DNA of 64,000 bases from Entomortierella parvispora (Eukaryota; Mortierellomycota; Mortierellomycetes; Mortierellales; Mortierellaceae), in the NCBI GenBank assembly GCA_963573315.1, contig OY752140.1, forward strand, positions 2,852,001 to 2,916,000, given 5' to 3'. This document shows positions 1-12,042 of the stretch, one piece after another (within the stretch, counting starts at the first letter, position 1; each line of letters opens with the position of its first letter). Below the pieces are notes generated by a model. That model ran no database searches, was not told the DNA's origin, and was given only the letters and a program-made list of their open reading frames with translations. The position numbers and the translations under genes were made by a program.

Positions 1-3000
1 TTCCTTGGCGTCTTCGGCCTCAACACCCCTCAAATGCTGTCCAGCGACCACAAACTCAAAGTTGCAGCACTCGCGGTACCAACCTTCACGACGTGCCCAA
101 ACGTCTCGCATGCTCTCGCCGTACATTGGGCGTGTGGTGTCCTTGTTCAAGTAAGCCTCAATCTCGTCAATGTTGCGGACGAGGTGCAACACAATTCCAC
201 CGCGTGCAATGTACTTCTTGAACGCGTCCCGCGAGGATGCTGTCTCTACAATACCCCCACCACACGAGATCACATGTGACGTTGGATACTTCTCGAGTAG
301 CTCCTCCAACATACTGGCCTCTTGTTCACGGAACGCTGGCCATCCGTGTTCCTTGATGAAATCGGGAATCGTTGTCGCCAACGTCTTTTCAAAGTATTGG
401 TCCACATCCTCGAAAGGACGACCCAGGGTCTTGGCCGCGAACCGTCCCATCGAAGTCTTTCCAGCGCCACGCATACCAATCACCACAATTGTGGCATCCG
501 ACTTTGCACAGCATCCTAGAGAAGACTTCCTGGAGCTTGAGGCCTTAACCTCATAATCATGGTGTTCCGAGGGAGCGCCAAGGTCCACATCCGACGTGCG
601 ACCGCCCAACTTGGATTCGAGATCGTCCCACCACATAGGCCAAGTCTTCTCTACACACTTCTTCTCCCGAATGATTGTGCCACCGGGAACAACGTTGGCA
701 AGCACACTGAAACTCATGGCCACACGATGATCATCATAGCACTTGACACCATCCTTGGGAGGGGTAAGAGAGGCAATATCGTGGCCATGAACAATGATAC
801 CGTCGTCAAACTCTGAAGTGGTCACGCCAAACTTGCCAAGCTCGTGCATCATTGCGGCGATACGATTGCATTCCTTGACACGCTGGTTTGCAATACCGCT
901 GATCTTGGTGACGTTCTCTCCGCCAGGTGTAGAGGGTTGGGATACAGCAGCCAAAACAGAGGCAGTCAAAAAGGCATCCGTCATGGTGGTCATGTCGATA
1001 TGGGGAAGAGGTCTCAAGGTGCCAATAGCGGGTCCAGTCACAGTCGTCGAGGTGGCAGTCTGAACAACAGTGCATCCCATAGGACGAAGGACATTGACGG
1101 CAAATCCAGCATCACCCTGGAGAGAAGCTGATCCAATGTTAGGAACGGTGCAGGTGGTGCCAGTGATAGCAGCAATAGCCAAGGGGTATGTGGCAGACGA
1201 AGCATCAGCCTCAACCAAGTACTCCGCAGGGTTGACGTACGAGCCCTGAGGAATGCGGTAGGTGTTGTTGGGAAGAGCCTCGACCTCAACACCAAAGGAC
1301 TTCATCATGGCAATGGTCATGTCGATATAGGGCTGCGAGATAACTTGTCCTCCGGTCAGAACTAGAGTCACTGACTCCTTGGTAGCGTATGGAGCACAGA
1401 GCAAGATCGAAGAGACATACTGCGAGGAGATGGAGGCAGCCAACTGGATCTCGCCTCCTGCAAGACCATGGCTGTAAGGTGTGACCTCAAGAGGCAAGCA
1501 TCCCTGGCCCTCCATGTACTTGAGTTCGGAACCGTTTGCAGTCAGAGCCTCAACCAACGGCGCAATAGGTCTCTGCTTCATTCTGGCGTTTCCCGTGAGG
1601 ATGGTCTTTTGACCAGCGATATTTGAGGGGGGAACGAGAACACTGACAGTGGTCAAGAAGCGGGCGGCGGTTCCTGCATTGCCTAGGTAAAGTTCGGAAT
1701 CGGGGATTTGCATCTTTCCTCCATTACCATGGACAACAAGTGTGTCGCCGTTGTTCTCCCATTCGAAAGTGGCGGCTCCAAGCTTGGTCAGGGCAGTCAA
1801 CATGACCTGAGTATCATCCGAATGAAGCAAACCAGTCAAGCGGCAGGTGCCCTGACCCAAAGCTGCAAGAACCAAAGCTCTGTTTGAGATGGACTTTGAT
1901 CCTGGAGGAGAGAGTGTGACGGGGGGCAAGTTGATGGCGCGAGGGTGGACAACGGTCGAGGCCGCCAAGACCTTGCGGATAATATCGTCCGAGATGTTGG
2001 AGGGCTTTTGCTCCAGGGTCTTTCCGATGCCGGACAACATGACGATACGCTTCTGACTGCCCATGTTCTTTTTGTCAACACGCAAGACCTGCATCAGCTC
2101 GTCGACAGAGCAGTATTGGTTGCCGATATAATTCTTCACAAACTTGTCCTCCATGGTGACAGGCAATCCGTAGGCTTGGATACAGCGGGTCAAGCGTCCG
2201 ACGGCAACCTGGGAGAGGAAGCCGCAGTGGCGGGCAATTTCGGCCTCCTTGATCATGCCGATGGCGACACATTCTCCATGAAGCAGCTTTGGGGTGACAA
2301 GACCCTCGATGGCATGTCCAATCGAGTGTCCAAAGTTGAGCAATCCACGCATTCCAGTCTCGCGCTCATCGTGGGTAACAACATACGACTTGACGGCGAC
2401 AGAAGCCATGACGACCTGAAGCAGCAATTGCTGGGCGGGGGTGCGAGTGTCCAAAGTGGCGCCTATATTAGAGCAGAAAGGGATAACGACGCACATGTCA
2501 GTCGGTCATTCATTCAGTGAAGATAAATTGGTGGCAACCGAAAAGATTATGGTTTCCCGGTGTTGAACGGAGTTTGTTCGTTCTTTCCGTTTTGGGTGAT
2601 CAGTGCACCTTGTGCCAAAGATCTTCGTGTCATTGCGACGATGAGGTGAATCACAGAGATAAGAAAGAGAGAGCTCCTCGTTTCCCGTTTTTTGACCCTT
2701 GCTTCTTACCTTGGAACTCGACGTCACGAACAGGCTTCAAGACGGCATCGCGGATGGCCTCCGCTCCGTTCTCGAGCAGCACAAAGTCGTCCTGGTTCCA
2801 GATTGCTGCCGTCTTGATCACCTCTGCCATGCCGTTGACAAATTCGCGCTCAGGAAGAGTCTCCAACACGGACAGATCGATGAAGATGCGCTTGGGCTGC
2901 CAGAAGGCACCAATTGGGTTCTTGGCCTGAGGGGTGTCGATGGCAGTCTTGCCTCCAATAGAGGAATCGACCATAGCCAAAAGGGTCGTAGGAATCTGAA

Positions 3001-3421
3001 CAAAGGGAATACCGCGCATGAATGTAGCGGCCACAAAACCGACAAGATCACCAATGACACCTCCGCCCATCGCAAAGACCAGAGTATCGCGAGTGCAACC
3101 CTGAGCCAGGAAGTAGTCTTCGATCTCGGCCTTGACAGCTCTAGACTTTGACTCTTCGCCGGGGGGAATCACATAGGTCAAAAGACGGGGCAAGGCAGTG
3201 CCTGAAGCTTTGGAGACCTCTTCTGAGATCTTGTGGAAGGCGGTCTGGAAGCGATCAAGGTACAACGTTTGAAGGTGGAAATCAGTCACGACAACGTAGG
3301 TTGACGCCTTGAAGTTGGTAAGCGTGTCCCGGAGCAGGTAGTCAAAGATGTGAAAGCCGAGGGCGATGGTCTCTGACCCCAGGATGGAGACCTTGTCGAT
3401 ATGAGGGTTGGGGTGGCTCAT
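1..3421 (-). CDS. ARO1: Pentafunctional AROM polypeptide (3-dehydroquinate synthase, EPSP synthase, shikimate kinase part), partial
   Basis: Cytosolic multifunctional enzyme that makes chorismate precursors for aromatic amino acids. Exons (minus strand) are 2710-3421 and 1-2462, intron 2463-2709 with GTAAG donor and TATAG acceptor; the second exon is open through base 1, so the rest lies outside the window. About 1,058 residues are visible. Residues 1 to about 390 are 3-dehydroquinate synthase (NAD-binding region with [24 protein letters not shown] near residue 278). EPSP synthase follows ([16 protein letters not shown] near residue 421; [10 protein letters not shown] further on). Shikimate kinase begins near residue 895 with the P-loop GMRGAGKTS, then RPFEDVD and [12 protein letters not shown]. 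The shikimate dehydratase and dehydrogenase domains expected next are not seen because of the edge. The start at 3421 (MSHPNP) is chosen because the only upstream in-frame start is a GTG. A TGACTCA site lies about 310 bp upstream. Confidence 0.97.
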
Positions 3422-3727
3422 GACAATGGAATTGGAGGGATAGAGGTAGATAGGGGTCCACTGGGTTGACACTCTAGATCATAGGACGATTGGAGCGGAT
3501 GAAGAAACAAAAGTGAAGACGGTGGCGACAGTGGAGGGCAGTGGAGGGAAAAGCGTGTTGGCGTCGCTGAGGATGGGGGTGGGAGATGGAGATGAAAGGG
3601 AAAGAGGGAAAGGGGGGTTGGTGGAAGGAAAGAAAGGGAGAGAGCGTGGACAAGGATGGTTTTAAGAGAAAAAGAGAGAGAGAGATGGTCGCACAATCTC
3701 AAGGCGTCCTTCTGATCTTTTTTGGCT

Positions 3728-3734
3728 TGACTCA
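3728..3734. promoter_or_regulatory. TGACTCA site, candidate Gcn4/CPC1 (bZIP) element for ARO1
   Basis: An exact TGACTCA heptamer lies about 307 bp upstream of the ARO1 start codon; two TGACTC half matches follow at about 3754-3767. In other fungi this is the binding site of Gcn4/CPC1, which induces amino acid biosynthesis genes including ARO1. That it works here is inference from position and sequence only. Confidence 0.45.
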
Positions 3735-3854
3735 GAGGCAACAAAAAGTTTCACTGACTCCCTGACTCCCTTCGTTCCTGGCAATTTCCAAGCCACCGGA
3801 TGGCACACACGAATGACACGATTCATGTGGGAAGAGCACAATGATGACCCGGCC

Positions 3855-4020
3855 AAGAGTGACGACGCTCCAGCACAGAGTGATGGATGTTCCAACCAAG
3901 GGTAATAATGCTCCAACCCAGAGTATAACGATGATCTTACCAAGAGTGTAATAATGCTCCAAAAAAGAGTCATGATGGTCCTTGATGCTCCAGACAAAAA
4001 GGGCGATGCTCTCGAAGAAA
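3855..4020. repeat. Degenerate minisatellite-like repeat
   Basis: Six imperfect copies of a core resembling ATGCTCCAA, several followed by (A)AGAGT, are spaced about 20-45 bp apart (near 3865, 3888, 3909, 3954, 3983 and 4006). The copies differ, so this is an old or decayed tandem repeat. On the minus strand it makes repetitive open frames that should not be taken as genes. Confidence 0.6.
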
Positions 4021-5138
4021 ATTAGTGGCAACTTGGTTGGTGGCAAAATCAGAAAAAAAAAAAGAAGTTGTGGTCTTTGATGAACGACCTCTCTCTTGGC
4101 CCAAACACCCCCATCCCTGAATCCATGACTTGGGGAGTTTTCTGCTATTTCTAGCTACGCGACTTACAATGGAATCGAAGAGGGATAATAGTCATTTGCC
4201 TCCAGAAGACACTTCACAACACCATTGCCACCGAGTTGCGCATCGTCAGGGCTTTCCTCTTCTTCTCCGGCGGTTCTCGTTGATTTATTCTTTTGTTCTT
4301 TTGACAGCGAAGGACAATGACTTTCAACCAACATCCCTCGAGCAAAAAATCTACCTAAGCTTTGAGTGTCGCGTCCTTCGGACTTGAATCCCTCCAGCTT
4401 TGCAGAATCACAGTCTTCGTGTCTGGAAAACAAACATGCCCTAAATCTAGTGCAGGAAAGAGTAGATTATGACATCCACATATGCTTCGAATGCCTATAA
4501 ACTACAGCACTTTTTTCATCTTGAACATTGTGGCCACCAACTGTGAGAAAGAAATGTAGCGAAACCGCTCCGACAACCCCAGCAGCAGTATAAGCTCGAT
4601 GGGACGTGAAGCTGTCTCTGTTTGTTAGCTGCCACAAGAAAATCCAAATAAACGACGCGTATCACTGTCACACACACATAGGATTGCAGCTTGAGACGGG
4701 TTAAGCATCTCTTCCCTCAGCAAGAAGAGGGCCATACACCATTGGTTGATCAGTCCTTGCTGCCTATCCGAACGAGGAAGTGGAAGTCAATCTCCATCCT
4801 ATGCTCAAATATTGGAAGGATAGGACAAGCGTGGCGGCAAGGAGTGAGTGGACAAACATGCTGACTCTTGCGTTCGACGGACGGTGCTTGAAGAGCACCG
4901 TCTGGTCATAGACTCTATCGTTGTGTTCGCAAGAATGAGCTCTGGCGCCAGAAATCCAGAGTGGAAAATGCCAAAAAAAAAAGTCACGGTATTCGTTAGA
5001 GTCGTAAATACTACATCGTTCCTGGATGCATGCATGCATCTGCTGACACGAAGAAACGGGCAAACGGGCGCGTGGAGCTTCTCTCTTTCATTCAAGCCCA
5101 CTCTCCTCCCATTCATTTTTCATTGTTCATCATCGCAA

Positions 5139-5795
5139 ATGTCAGACTATACCAAGGAATTACACTACCCAGCCACAGAGGCCCACCTTGAAGAGCCGCT
5201 CGACGATGGCACCTCTTCAGGCATTCTCCTTGACCAGGCCGACTACGAGTCAACACCCGAGGTCACCTCTTTGTCCTCTTCAGCCATGTTTGAGCAACCG
5301 GAGGATATTGACCACACTTCAGAAAAGAAACCATCAGGTGCTATTCCAAAGAGTATCACCGTCCCAGCCACCGTTTCCCCCTCAAACCCCGCCACAACCT
5401 CAACCGCACTTTCGACAGAAGTCCTCGATTTGAACCAGACCATGCCCTGGAAGCTTTTCTATCCTCTTATCAGCCGAGAGACGATCCTCGCCATCTGCAA
5501 AGCCACGGCCATCAATTTTTTGCTTCCTTTTGTCAACGGCGTCTTCTTGGGCTTTGGAGAGATTTGTGCACATGAACTCACCTATCGGTGGGGCTGGACA
5601 AACTCTGCACATGCCGTCAGCGTACCTGGAAGACGTCCTGTCGGAGCAGGCAATGTCGGCATCAGAGCTGCTGGAGTCTCGGGAGTCTCCGGAGCAGGTT
5701 CCGCAGGATATGCTGGAAGTTCATCTGGAATCGGTGGGCTTGGTCGCTATGATGAGGAATTTATTGCCAACGATACCAAGCGCCGGCAGTACTAG
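5139..5795 (+). CDS. MIM1: Mitochondrial outer-membrane insertase subunit Mim1 (TOM13 family)
   Basis: Fungal outer-membrane protein that helps insert alpha-helical proteins into the mitochondrial outer membrane and assemble the TOM complex. A single exon encodes 218 residues. The family core is at residues 125 to about 153: INFLLPFVNGVFLGFGEICA followed by HELTYRWGW, very close to the yeast Mim1 membrane segment (recalled INLLLPFLNG and LFAHELCWRFNW). The protein is about twice as long as yeast Mim1 (113 residues). It has an acidic, Ser/Thr-rich N-terminal part and a Gly/Ala/Ser-rich tail ending in KRRQY. The ATG at 5139 is preferred over an upstream in-frame extension to 4848 because that extension has no family similarity and looks like untranslated leader. 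The gene faces MGM101 convergently, with 172 bp between stop codons. Confidence 0.93.
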   Translation: MSDYTKELHYPATEAHLEEPLDDGTSSGILLDQADYESTPEVTSLSSSAMFEQPEDIDHTSEKKPSGAIPKSITVPATVSPSNPATTSTALSTEVLDLNQTMPWKLFYPLISRETILAICKATAINFLLPFVNGVFLGFGEICAHELTYRWGWTNSAHAVSVPGRRPVGAGNVGIRAAGVSGVSGAGSAGYAGSSSGIGGLGRYDEEFIANDTKRRQY

Positions 5796-5876
5796 GCTTT
5801 GTTAGGGCAACGATCACGCGGATCTCAGCACAGTGCTTGTCGCCCTTCAGGAAAACATAGAAAATACACCAGCATT

Positions 5877-5914
5877 CACATCACACCACACCACACCACA
5901 CCACACCACACCAC
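5877..5914. repeat. ACACC pentanucleotide microsatellite
   Basis: About seven tandem copies of a five-base ACACC/CACAC unit lie between the convergent MIM1 and MGM101 stop codons, about 85 bp downstream of MIM1. It is probably in the MIM1 3' untranslated region. Confidence 0.85.
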
Positions 5915-5967
5915 TTGTACAGAACAGAAAATGTATATTGAAATGTTTGCAAGGTTGAGCAAAGGGT

Positions 5968-7233
<1,266 letters not shown>

Positions 7234-7995
7234 AGTCCGGACGTTTTGAAGAGGGTGCTATTAGAAAAGCAGAAAGGAGGAATTGAATAGCGCCAGGCAT
7301 GGGAATGAGCGTTTGGGTCTGGGAACAGGAGGGGCATTAACAAAGAAGCGCCGTTCCATGGGCGAATGAGCGACTGGGTACCTGAGCCAGGCGCATGGCA
7401 CGCAACGACGCGAGGGAAGCAAGCATAGCGGACGAGGTTCCGTGAGGAGCAAGCAAGGAAACGGAGTGAGGACTCTGGGCGAAAAAGGGAACGAGTGAAG
7501 ACGCCAGACCCAAGCAACAAAGGAGGAAAGAAATGGCACGTCCTCGGACTGCGTTTTTATCGGTCACGTGGCTCGTGCACTCTTTTGTCCGGGAACGGAG
7601 GAAAAGGGAAAGGAACGACGACCACATGGCATGGCATGGGAGAGGCAGAGAGAGAGAGGCCTGCCTTGACTCGTTCTTGACTCGTTCCTTTTGTCCCCAA
7701 CCAACCAGCCCTGTCTTCTTTCCCTTTCTCCTTGTTCCTCTCGTCTTGCTCCTTCTTGCTCGTCTTCCCCTTACTCCTCTTCCTCTTCCTCCTCCTCCCT
7801 CTCTTCCTCTTCCTCCTCTTCCTCCTTCCTCTTCCTCCTCTTCCTCCTTCCTCTTCCTCATCTTTCTACACTCCATCTCCCGTCTTCCATCCTTATTCTC
7901 CGCATCACCCCACCCATCTCTTTTGTCAACCTCCTCCCAGTGCCTGCGCCGTGGAATCTTCTTGATCGCTTCTCGACCACATCAGCCCAGCTCCC
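7234..7995. promoter_or_regulatory. Divergent promoter region of MGM101 and the TMEM164-like gene
   Basis: 762 bp between two divergent start codons. It contains a long pyrimidine tract on the TMEM164-like side and GA-rich stretches, but no obvious TATA box. Open frames across the pyrimidine tract translate to Ser/Leu/Pro runs and are not genes. Confidence 0.55.
7771..7865 (+). repeat. TCTTCC/TCCTCC homopyrimidine tract
   Basis: About 95 bp made almost only of C and T, with repeated TCTTCCTCC blocks; one block of about 18 bp occurs twice. It lies 130-225 bp upstream of the start codon at 7996. CT-rich tracts are common near fungal transcription starts. Confidence 0.85.
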
Positions 7996-9260
7996 ATGTC
8001 TCTCTTCAAGGCATTTGTTCGGTTCCTCGAGACTGAGGTGGTCAATCCTGCCTCAAAGTTTGTCGAAAAGATCTCTTTTGAGATGCCAAATGTAACCGAT
8101 CTGGCCGACACCTACAAGGGCACATGGTATCTCTCTCCTCGACAACATACCATCGAGTTTGTCTGCTACAATATCCTCTTCTTCGTCCTCCTCCGCCTTG
8201 GTCTTCATCTCTTTCGTAAAAAAGGGTAAGAACTTTCCCGTGGATAATCATCCCACAGTCTAGGCCAGGAACAAGGAGCATATCTTCCCTGCCAAATTCT
8301 CCTTTTTTTTATTTTTATATCGTTTGACCAACGTTTGTTTGTTGGAACAAGCGCATGCCCAGACAATTGGTCCAGTCTGACGAACGGTCTGCGCCGCCAG
8401 CATTGCCAAAGCACAGCTTCTTGATCCTTCCCCCCCCCAAAACACTTTTTGCGGGATGTAGGATTTACTGTTCTCCAAGGGACTATTCATCCGCTAACCA
8501 TCAACTGCTGTTGTTTGTTTCTAGATCTGCCTTTTACAGCCCTCGTCTGGATCAACTCTCAGAGAGCATCAGCACCAATGTTCTGCAAGGTCATTTCATG
8601 GACAGGGCGGTGTTAGTCTTGCTCTGTGGATCGTACGCGCTGACAGTCTACCACAAAGTCTTTGGCGACAACTTTTTGTATCTGCTCCAACCCTGCCACG
8701 TGAACTTGCTCCTGTTGATCTTCACCATGATCGGACCTCAAGGCAACAAATTTGCCAACATGGCTTTCAACTCGTATCTTCACTACATCTGGGCCACGAT
8801 TTTTGCTCTGTCCTTCCCCGACACCTCCGAGAATGGACTCTACTTGGTGATTGAGAACTTTTGGTTCGAGCACTACCTCCTGCTGCTGGTCCCCATCTAT
8901 CTGATCTACTCTGGCCGCTTCGTGCTCTTCCCTCTCTCTCTCTCCTACGCCGTGTTCTCGTACGCTGCCTTCTCACTTTTCCACTCCTTCATCCTCAGTG
9001 GTGTGGGTCTTTTGACTGGACACAACTTAAACTACATGCTCGTGCCCCCCAATTCGCCCGTGATGCACAGTTTTGGAAAGTTTTATCGTCTTACCGTCTA
9101 CTGTATCACGTTCGTGTTGTGTTTGCTCTCGCGCTACGTTATTGTCGAGATCTTTGCCATTGGACTTCGATACAAGCAGTGGAAGAAGGCCAATAGCAAC
9201 ATGCGTATGCAGGGCATTCCTCAGGTCCCCTCACAGACCAAGGACATCAAGGTCGAATAA
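7996..9260 (+). CDS. TMEM164-family multi-pass membrane protein (putative acyltransferase)
   Basis: Exons 7996-8225 and 8525-9260, 299-bp intron; 321 residues. The protein has about six to seven hydrophobic segments. Features shared with TMEM164, as I recall the family, are QPCH (Cys134), a later FWFEHYLLLL (His193), GLLTGHNLNYM and VPPNSP. Human TMEM164 is reported to be a cysteine-dependent acyltransferase for ether phospholipids using Cys123 and His181; the spacing here (59) is nearly the same (58), which supports the assignment. Acyl transfer by this fungal protein is inference. Start: the ATG at 7996 follows a pyrimidine-rich leader and opens with MSLFKAFVRF. The first exon has a hydrophobic segment at its end (FVCYNILFFVLLRLGLHLF), so it belongs to the protein. 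It is tandem with no gene; the esterase stop lies 168 bp downstream on the other strand. Confidence 0.82.
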
Positions 9261-9428
9261 CCTTACATCCCATAATCCATATCATATATCCTCTCCTTTT
9301 TTTCATCTCGCTACACTTTTTGTATTCCAATTCGCATCTTAACCCTGTAATAAAAAAACCCCAGATATTTAGGCTAGACAGACTTCAATATTTAAGGCCT
9401 ACGACCTTATTGAATTTTATTTCAAAAA

Positions 9429-11310
9429 TCACAACTCGCGTTCATGAAACGCGTTCTGGGCTTTCAAGGCCGCGATCTGGGAAGCCTTGTTCCAAAAGAC
9501 TTCCGTCTCTTTGCTACGGAGGCGAACAGCAGCAGCATGTTCCACCTTGAGATCTTTTGTAAAGACAATGACCTCATCAGCGGCACCGTCCTTGAGTTTG
9601 ACCAGACGTTCGTTTGCGACCGAGATCCAGACTTGTTGCACTTGACGACTCAACTCGAGCTCCTGCTCTGTCAAGACAGTCTCGAAAGAAGGAGGACCAA
9701 AGACATAGGGCACCTCGATGGCGTGCATGGCTCCTAGACCTGGGACGCGCTGATTCAACTTTTGGATCTCTGCATCCAAATGATAGCGTTCGACTCTGAA
9801 CCGTCCAGGTTTTTGGGCTTGCAGGGTCTGTAGGGCTTGAACAATGCGAGTGTTTGGGTAGAACATCAAGGAGTCACCCATGTATTGCACTGCGATCCTG
9901 CCCACGTCTCCATCAGTCTCGGGGACACCATAGGCCGCCTCGAATTCGGGGAGAAGCTCTGGAGAGGTCACCATCGTCTTGATCACATCAGGCCAAGAGG
10001 CCATGGTCCGGGTTGGGATCGTCATCATGGAAAACAGAGTTCCTTCGTCCTTGTTATCTCCAATCATGACCGATTTCAAATTGGGATCGTACGCGTTCGG
10101 GTCCAACGCCAAAACCTCGATCGGAACCTTGGAAGGAAGAATCGCGCTCTTGGGGTCATAGTAAGGTTTGAAGCGATTCATGGGAATCAAATTCGCGGCG
10201 GCCGACAGCTCTTGGACAGGCGTGTCCCTCAACCGTCTCATTTTTTCACGCGAATCTAAATCCAGGGGAATCTTGAGGTGGTTGAGCAGCTCGTTGAACG
10301 CTGCTTGGCCGGAAGTGTGAGCATGACCAGTCGCGACGGTATAAACGCTGCCTGATTGCAAGATGGCATGGTCAAAAAGTCCAAAATGGGCAGGGGTGAG
10401 CATATGGTAATGAATGGAGATGGCACCGGCCGAGGAACCAAAGGCGGTAACGTTTCTGGGGTTGCCTCCAAAAGCACCAATGTTCTCGCGAACCCACTCG
10501 AAGGCCAATTTCTGGTCCATGAGTCCCCAGTTGCCAACGGTTTGGTTATACGCCGAGATTGGATCCTTGGAGTTGGTCACGGTTTCTTGCATCTCTTCCT
10601 CAAGTTCCTTGGAGGCCAAGAAACCAAACACGTTCACGCGATAGTTGACAAGTACAACGACCACGGGCTGGTTCAATTGGACGGAACGGGACACAAAATT
10701 GGACGCATCTGTTGACAAACACATCCAGTCAGTATTGTTGTTCACATCGTTGTGGTAAAATAAAAAGGAGAAAAAAAATACAAGTGGGTAGCTTACCAGT
10801 CAATGGCGCTGCATTGTGGCCTTGAGCAAACCCTCCTCCATGGATAAAGGTCATGACAGGGACAGGTCGTGCACCCTCTTGGAGTGTTTCCAAGGGTACA
10901 AAGATGTTCAGGTTCAAGCAATGAACCTCATCAACTTCCAACCCATACTGGAACGCTCCACTGCCGAGCTTCGTGTAGCTCTCGGGTGTAAGCGCGTTCA
11001 ATGGGAAATGCGAAGGCGCTTGAGGATGGATGGGTCTATGAGATGGAGAATTAAGAACCTAATGAGTGGAATTCCCACGCAGATCATACTTTGGTGACAT
11101 TAACGAGATAAGGAAATGTGATATGGAACTATACCCTTGTTGAGTTGCGTCGCGAACGCCGGTCCATCGGTTCACTTTGACGGCAGGGCGCCAACGCTCG
11201 GGCACGGTTGCATAGGGCACGTTCTTGAATACGGCGACTTTACGATTTTCGTCAATGGCACCTCGAAGGAAACCAAAGTTGGGGATATTGACCTCAATTG
11301 TGGGAGACAT
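9429..11310 (-). CDS. Type-B carboxylesterase/lipase (alpha/beta hydrolase)
   Basis: Hydrolase of ester substrates; the natural substrate cannot be read from sequence. Exons on the minus strand: 11135-11310, 10797-11035, 9429-10708; 564 residues, the usual family size. Family marks: VPYATVPERWRPA near the N-terminus, MTFIHGGGFAQGH (oxyanion hole), VNYRVNVFGFL, and GNWGLMDQKLAFEWVRENI. The nucleophile elbow is FGSSAGA (Ser231; more often GESAG, so a GSSAG variant). DNKDEGTLFS carries the acidic triad residue and GAMHAIEVPYVFG the His. There is no signal peptide at the N-terminus (MSPTIEVNIPNFGFLRG), so it is probably intracellular, unlike many secreted members of the family. The first intron has the less usual donor GTATAG. 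Confidence 0.93.
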
Positions 11311-12042
11311 TTTGTTCTTTGCGGATTTCTGAGAGAGAAAGAGAAGACTGAGAGAGGATGAAGGAGAGAAGATTGTTGTGAGATGTTTGAAGAGGGAGAG
11401 GGGGTGGGTTTAAAAGGAAAAAAATGTCCAGTCGTCCGTGCATATTTTTCGCGTTTTACCTGCCGCAGTCTCTTCGCGTCCTGTTTGTGTCCATGTCGGT
11501 TAATCAGGGGCCATGGTCAGTGTCAGTGGGCTGAGGCGCGAAAATTCACAAGCGCAGCGGGTGAAGAGCGCAGCGGAAGAATTGAATTTTTTTTTTCGTT
11601 TATTTGGGTCCAAGAAATCCAGTGCTCCTATGTACTATACATCTTCAGAGTGGGCCTAGACTTCTACAGCACGTCCAAAAATGATGTAGTATACAGCTGT
11701 AAGCTCTACGGGAGTGGTACAGTACTAAAAGATGAAAATACAGGGGTGGGGGTCGAGGGGGTCGAGGGGCCCGAGTTGGGGTCAGTTGCTGACTCTTGGC
11801 AGCGTTCCTCATGTACGCTGCGCCGAAACTTGTTCTGGTGAGCAATTCTGTTGACCGCAAAGTCAATGGACGTCGTCACCTGTTGACGTCGAAAGGTTGG
11901 TCCGAATTGGTGGCAAATAGTCACGTGCAGTAAAAGGCGTGCCTTCATGTTGAAGTTCACAACTTCACACTCGATTGAGGACTCGCTCTCAACACAACTC
12001 TTGCATTCACGGATTCATCACTGGAGAGGACTCTATATCAGC
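11311..12042. promoter_or_regulatory. Divergent promoter region, esterase and PPIL2
   Basis: 732 bp between divergent starts. It contains A/T runs and a GAG-rich stretch near the esterase start. I see no TATA box, repeat or gene in it. Confidence 0.45.

Larger units (their letters stand above)
3422..5138. other. Divergent intergenic region between ARO1 and MIM1
   Basis: About 1.7 kb without a supportable gene. It holds the upstream regions of both divergent genes, a TGACTCA site, purine-rich and A-rich tracts, and a degenerate minisatellite around 3855-4020. Open frames here have no recognisable domains and their translations are biased by the repeat. Confidence 0.6.

Noticed and set aside
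1945-2520. 191-codon plus-strand frame opposite ARO1
   Set aside because: It is the antisense shadow of the EPSP and dehydroquinate synthase coding sequence.
7533-8036. Plus-strand frames rich in Ser, Leu and Pro upstream of the TMEM164-like gene
   Set aside because: They translate a homopyrimidine tract and overlap the true start in another frame.
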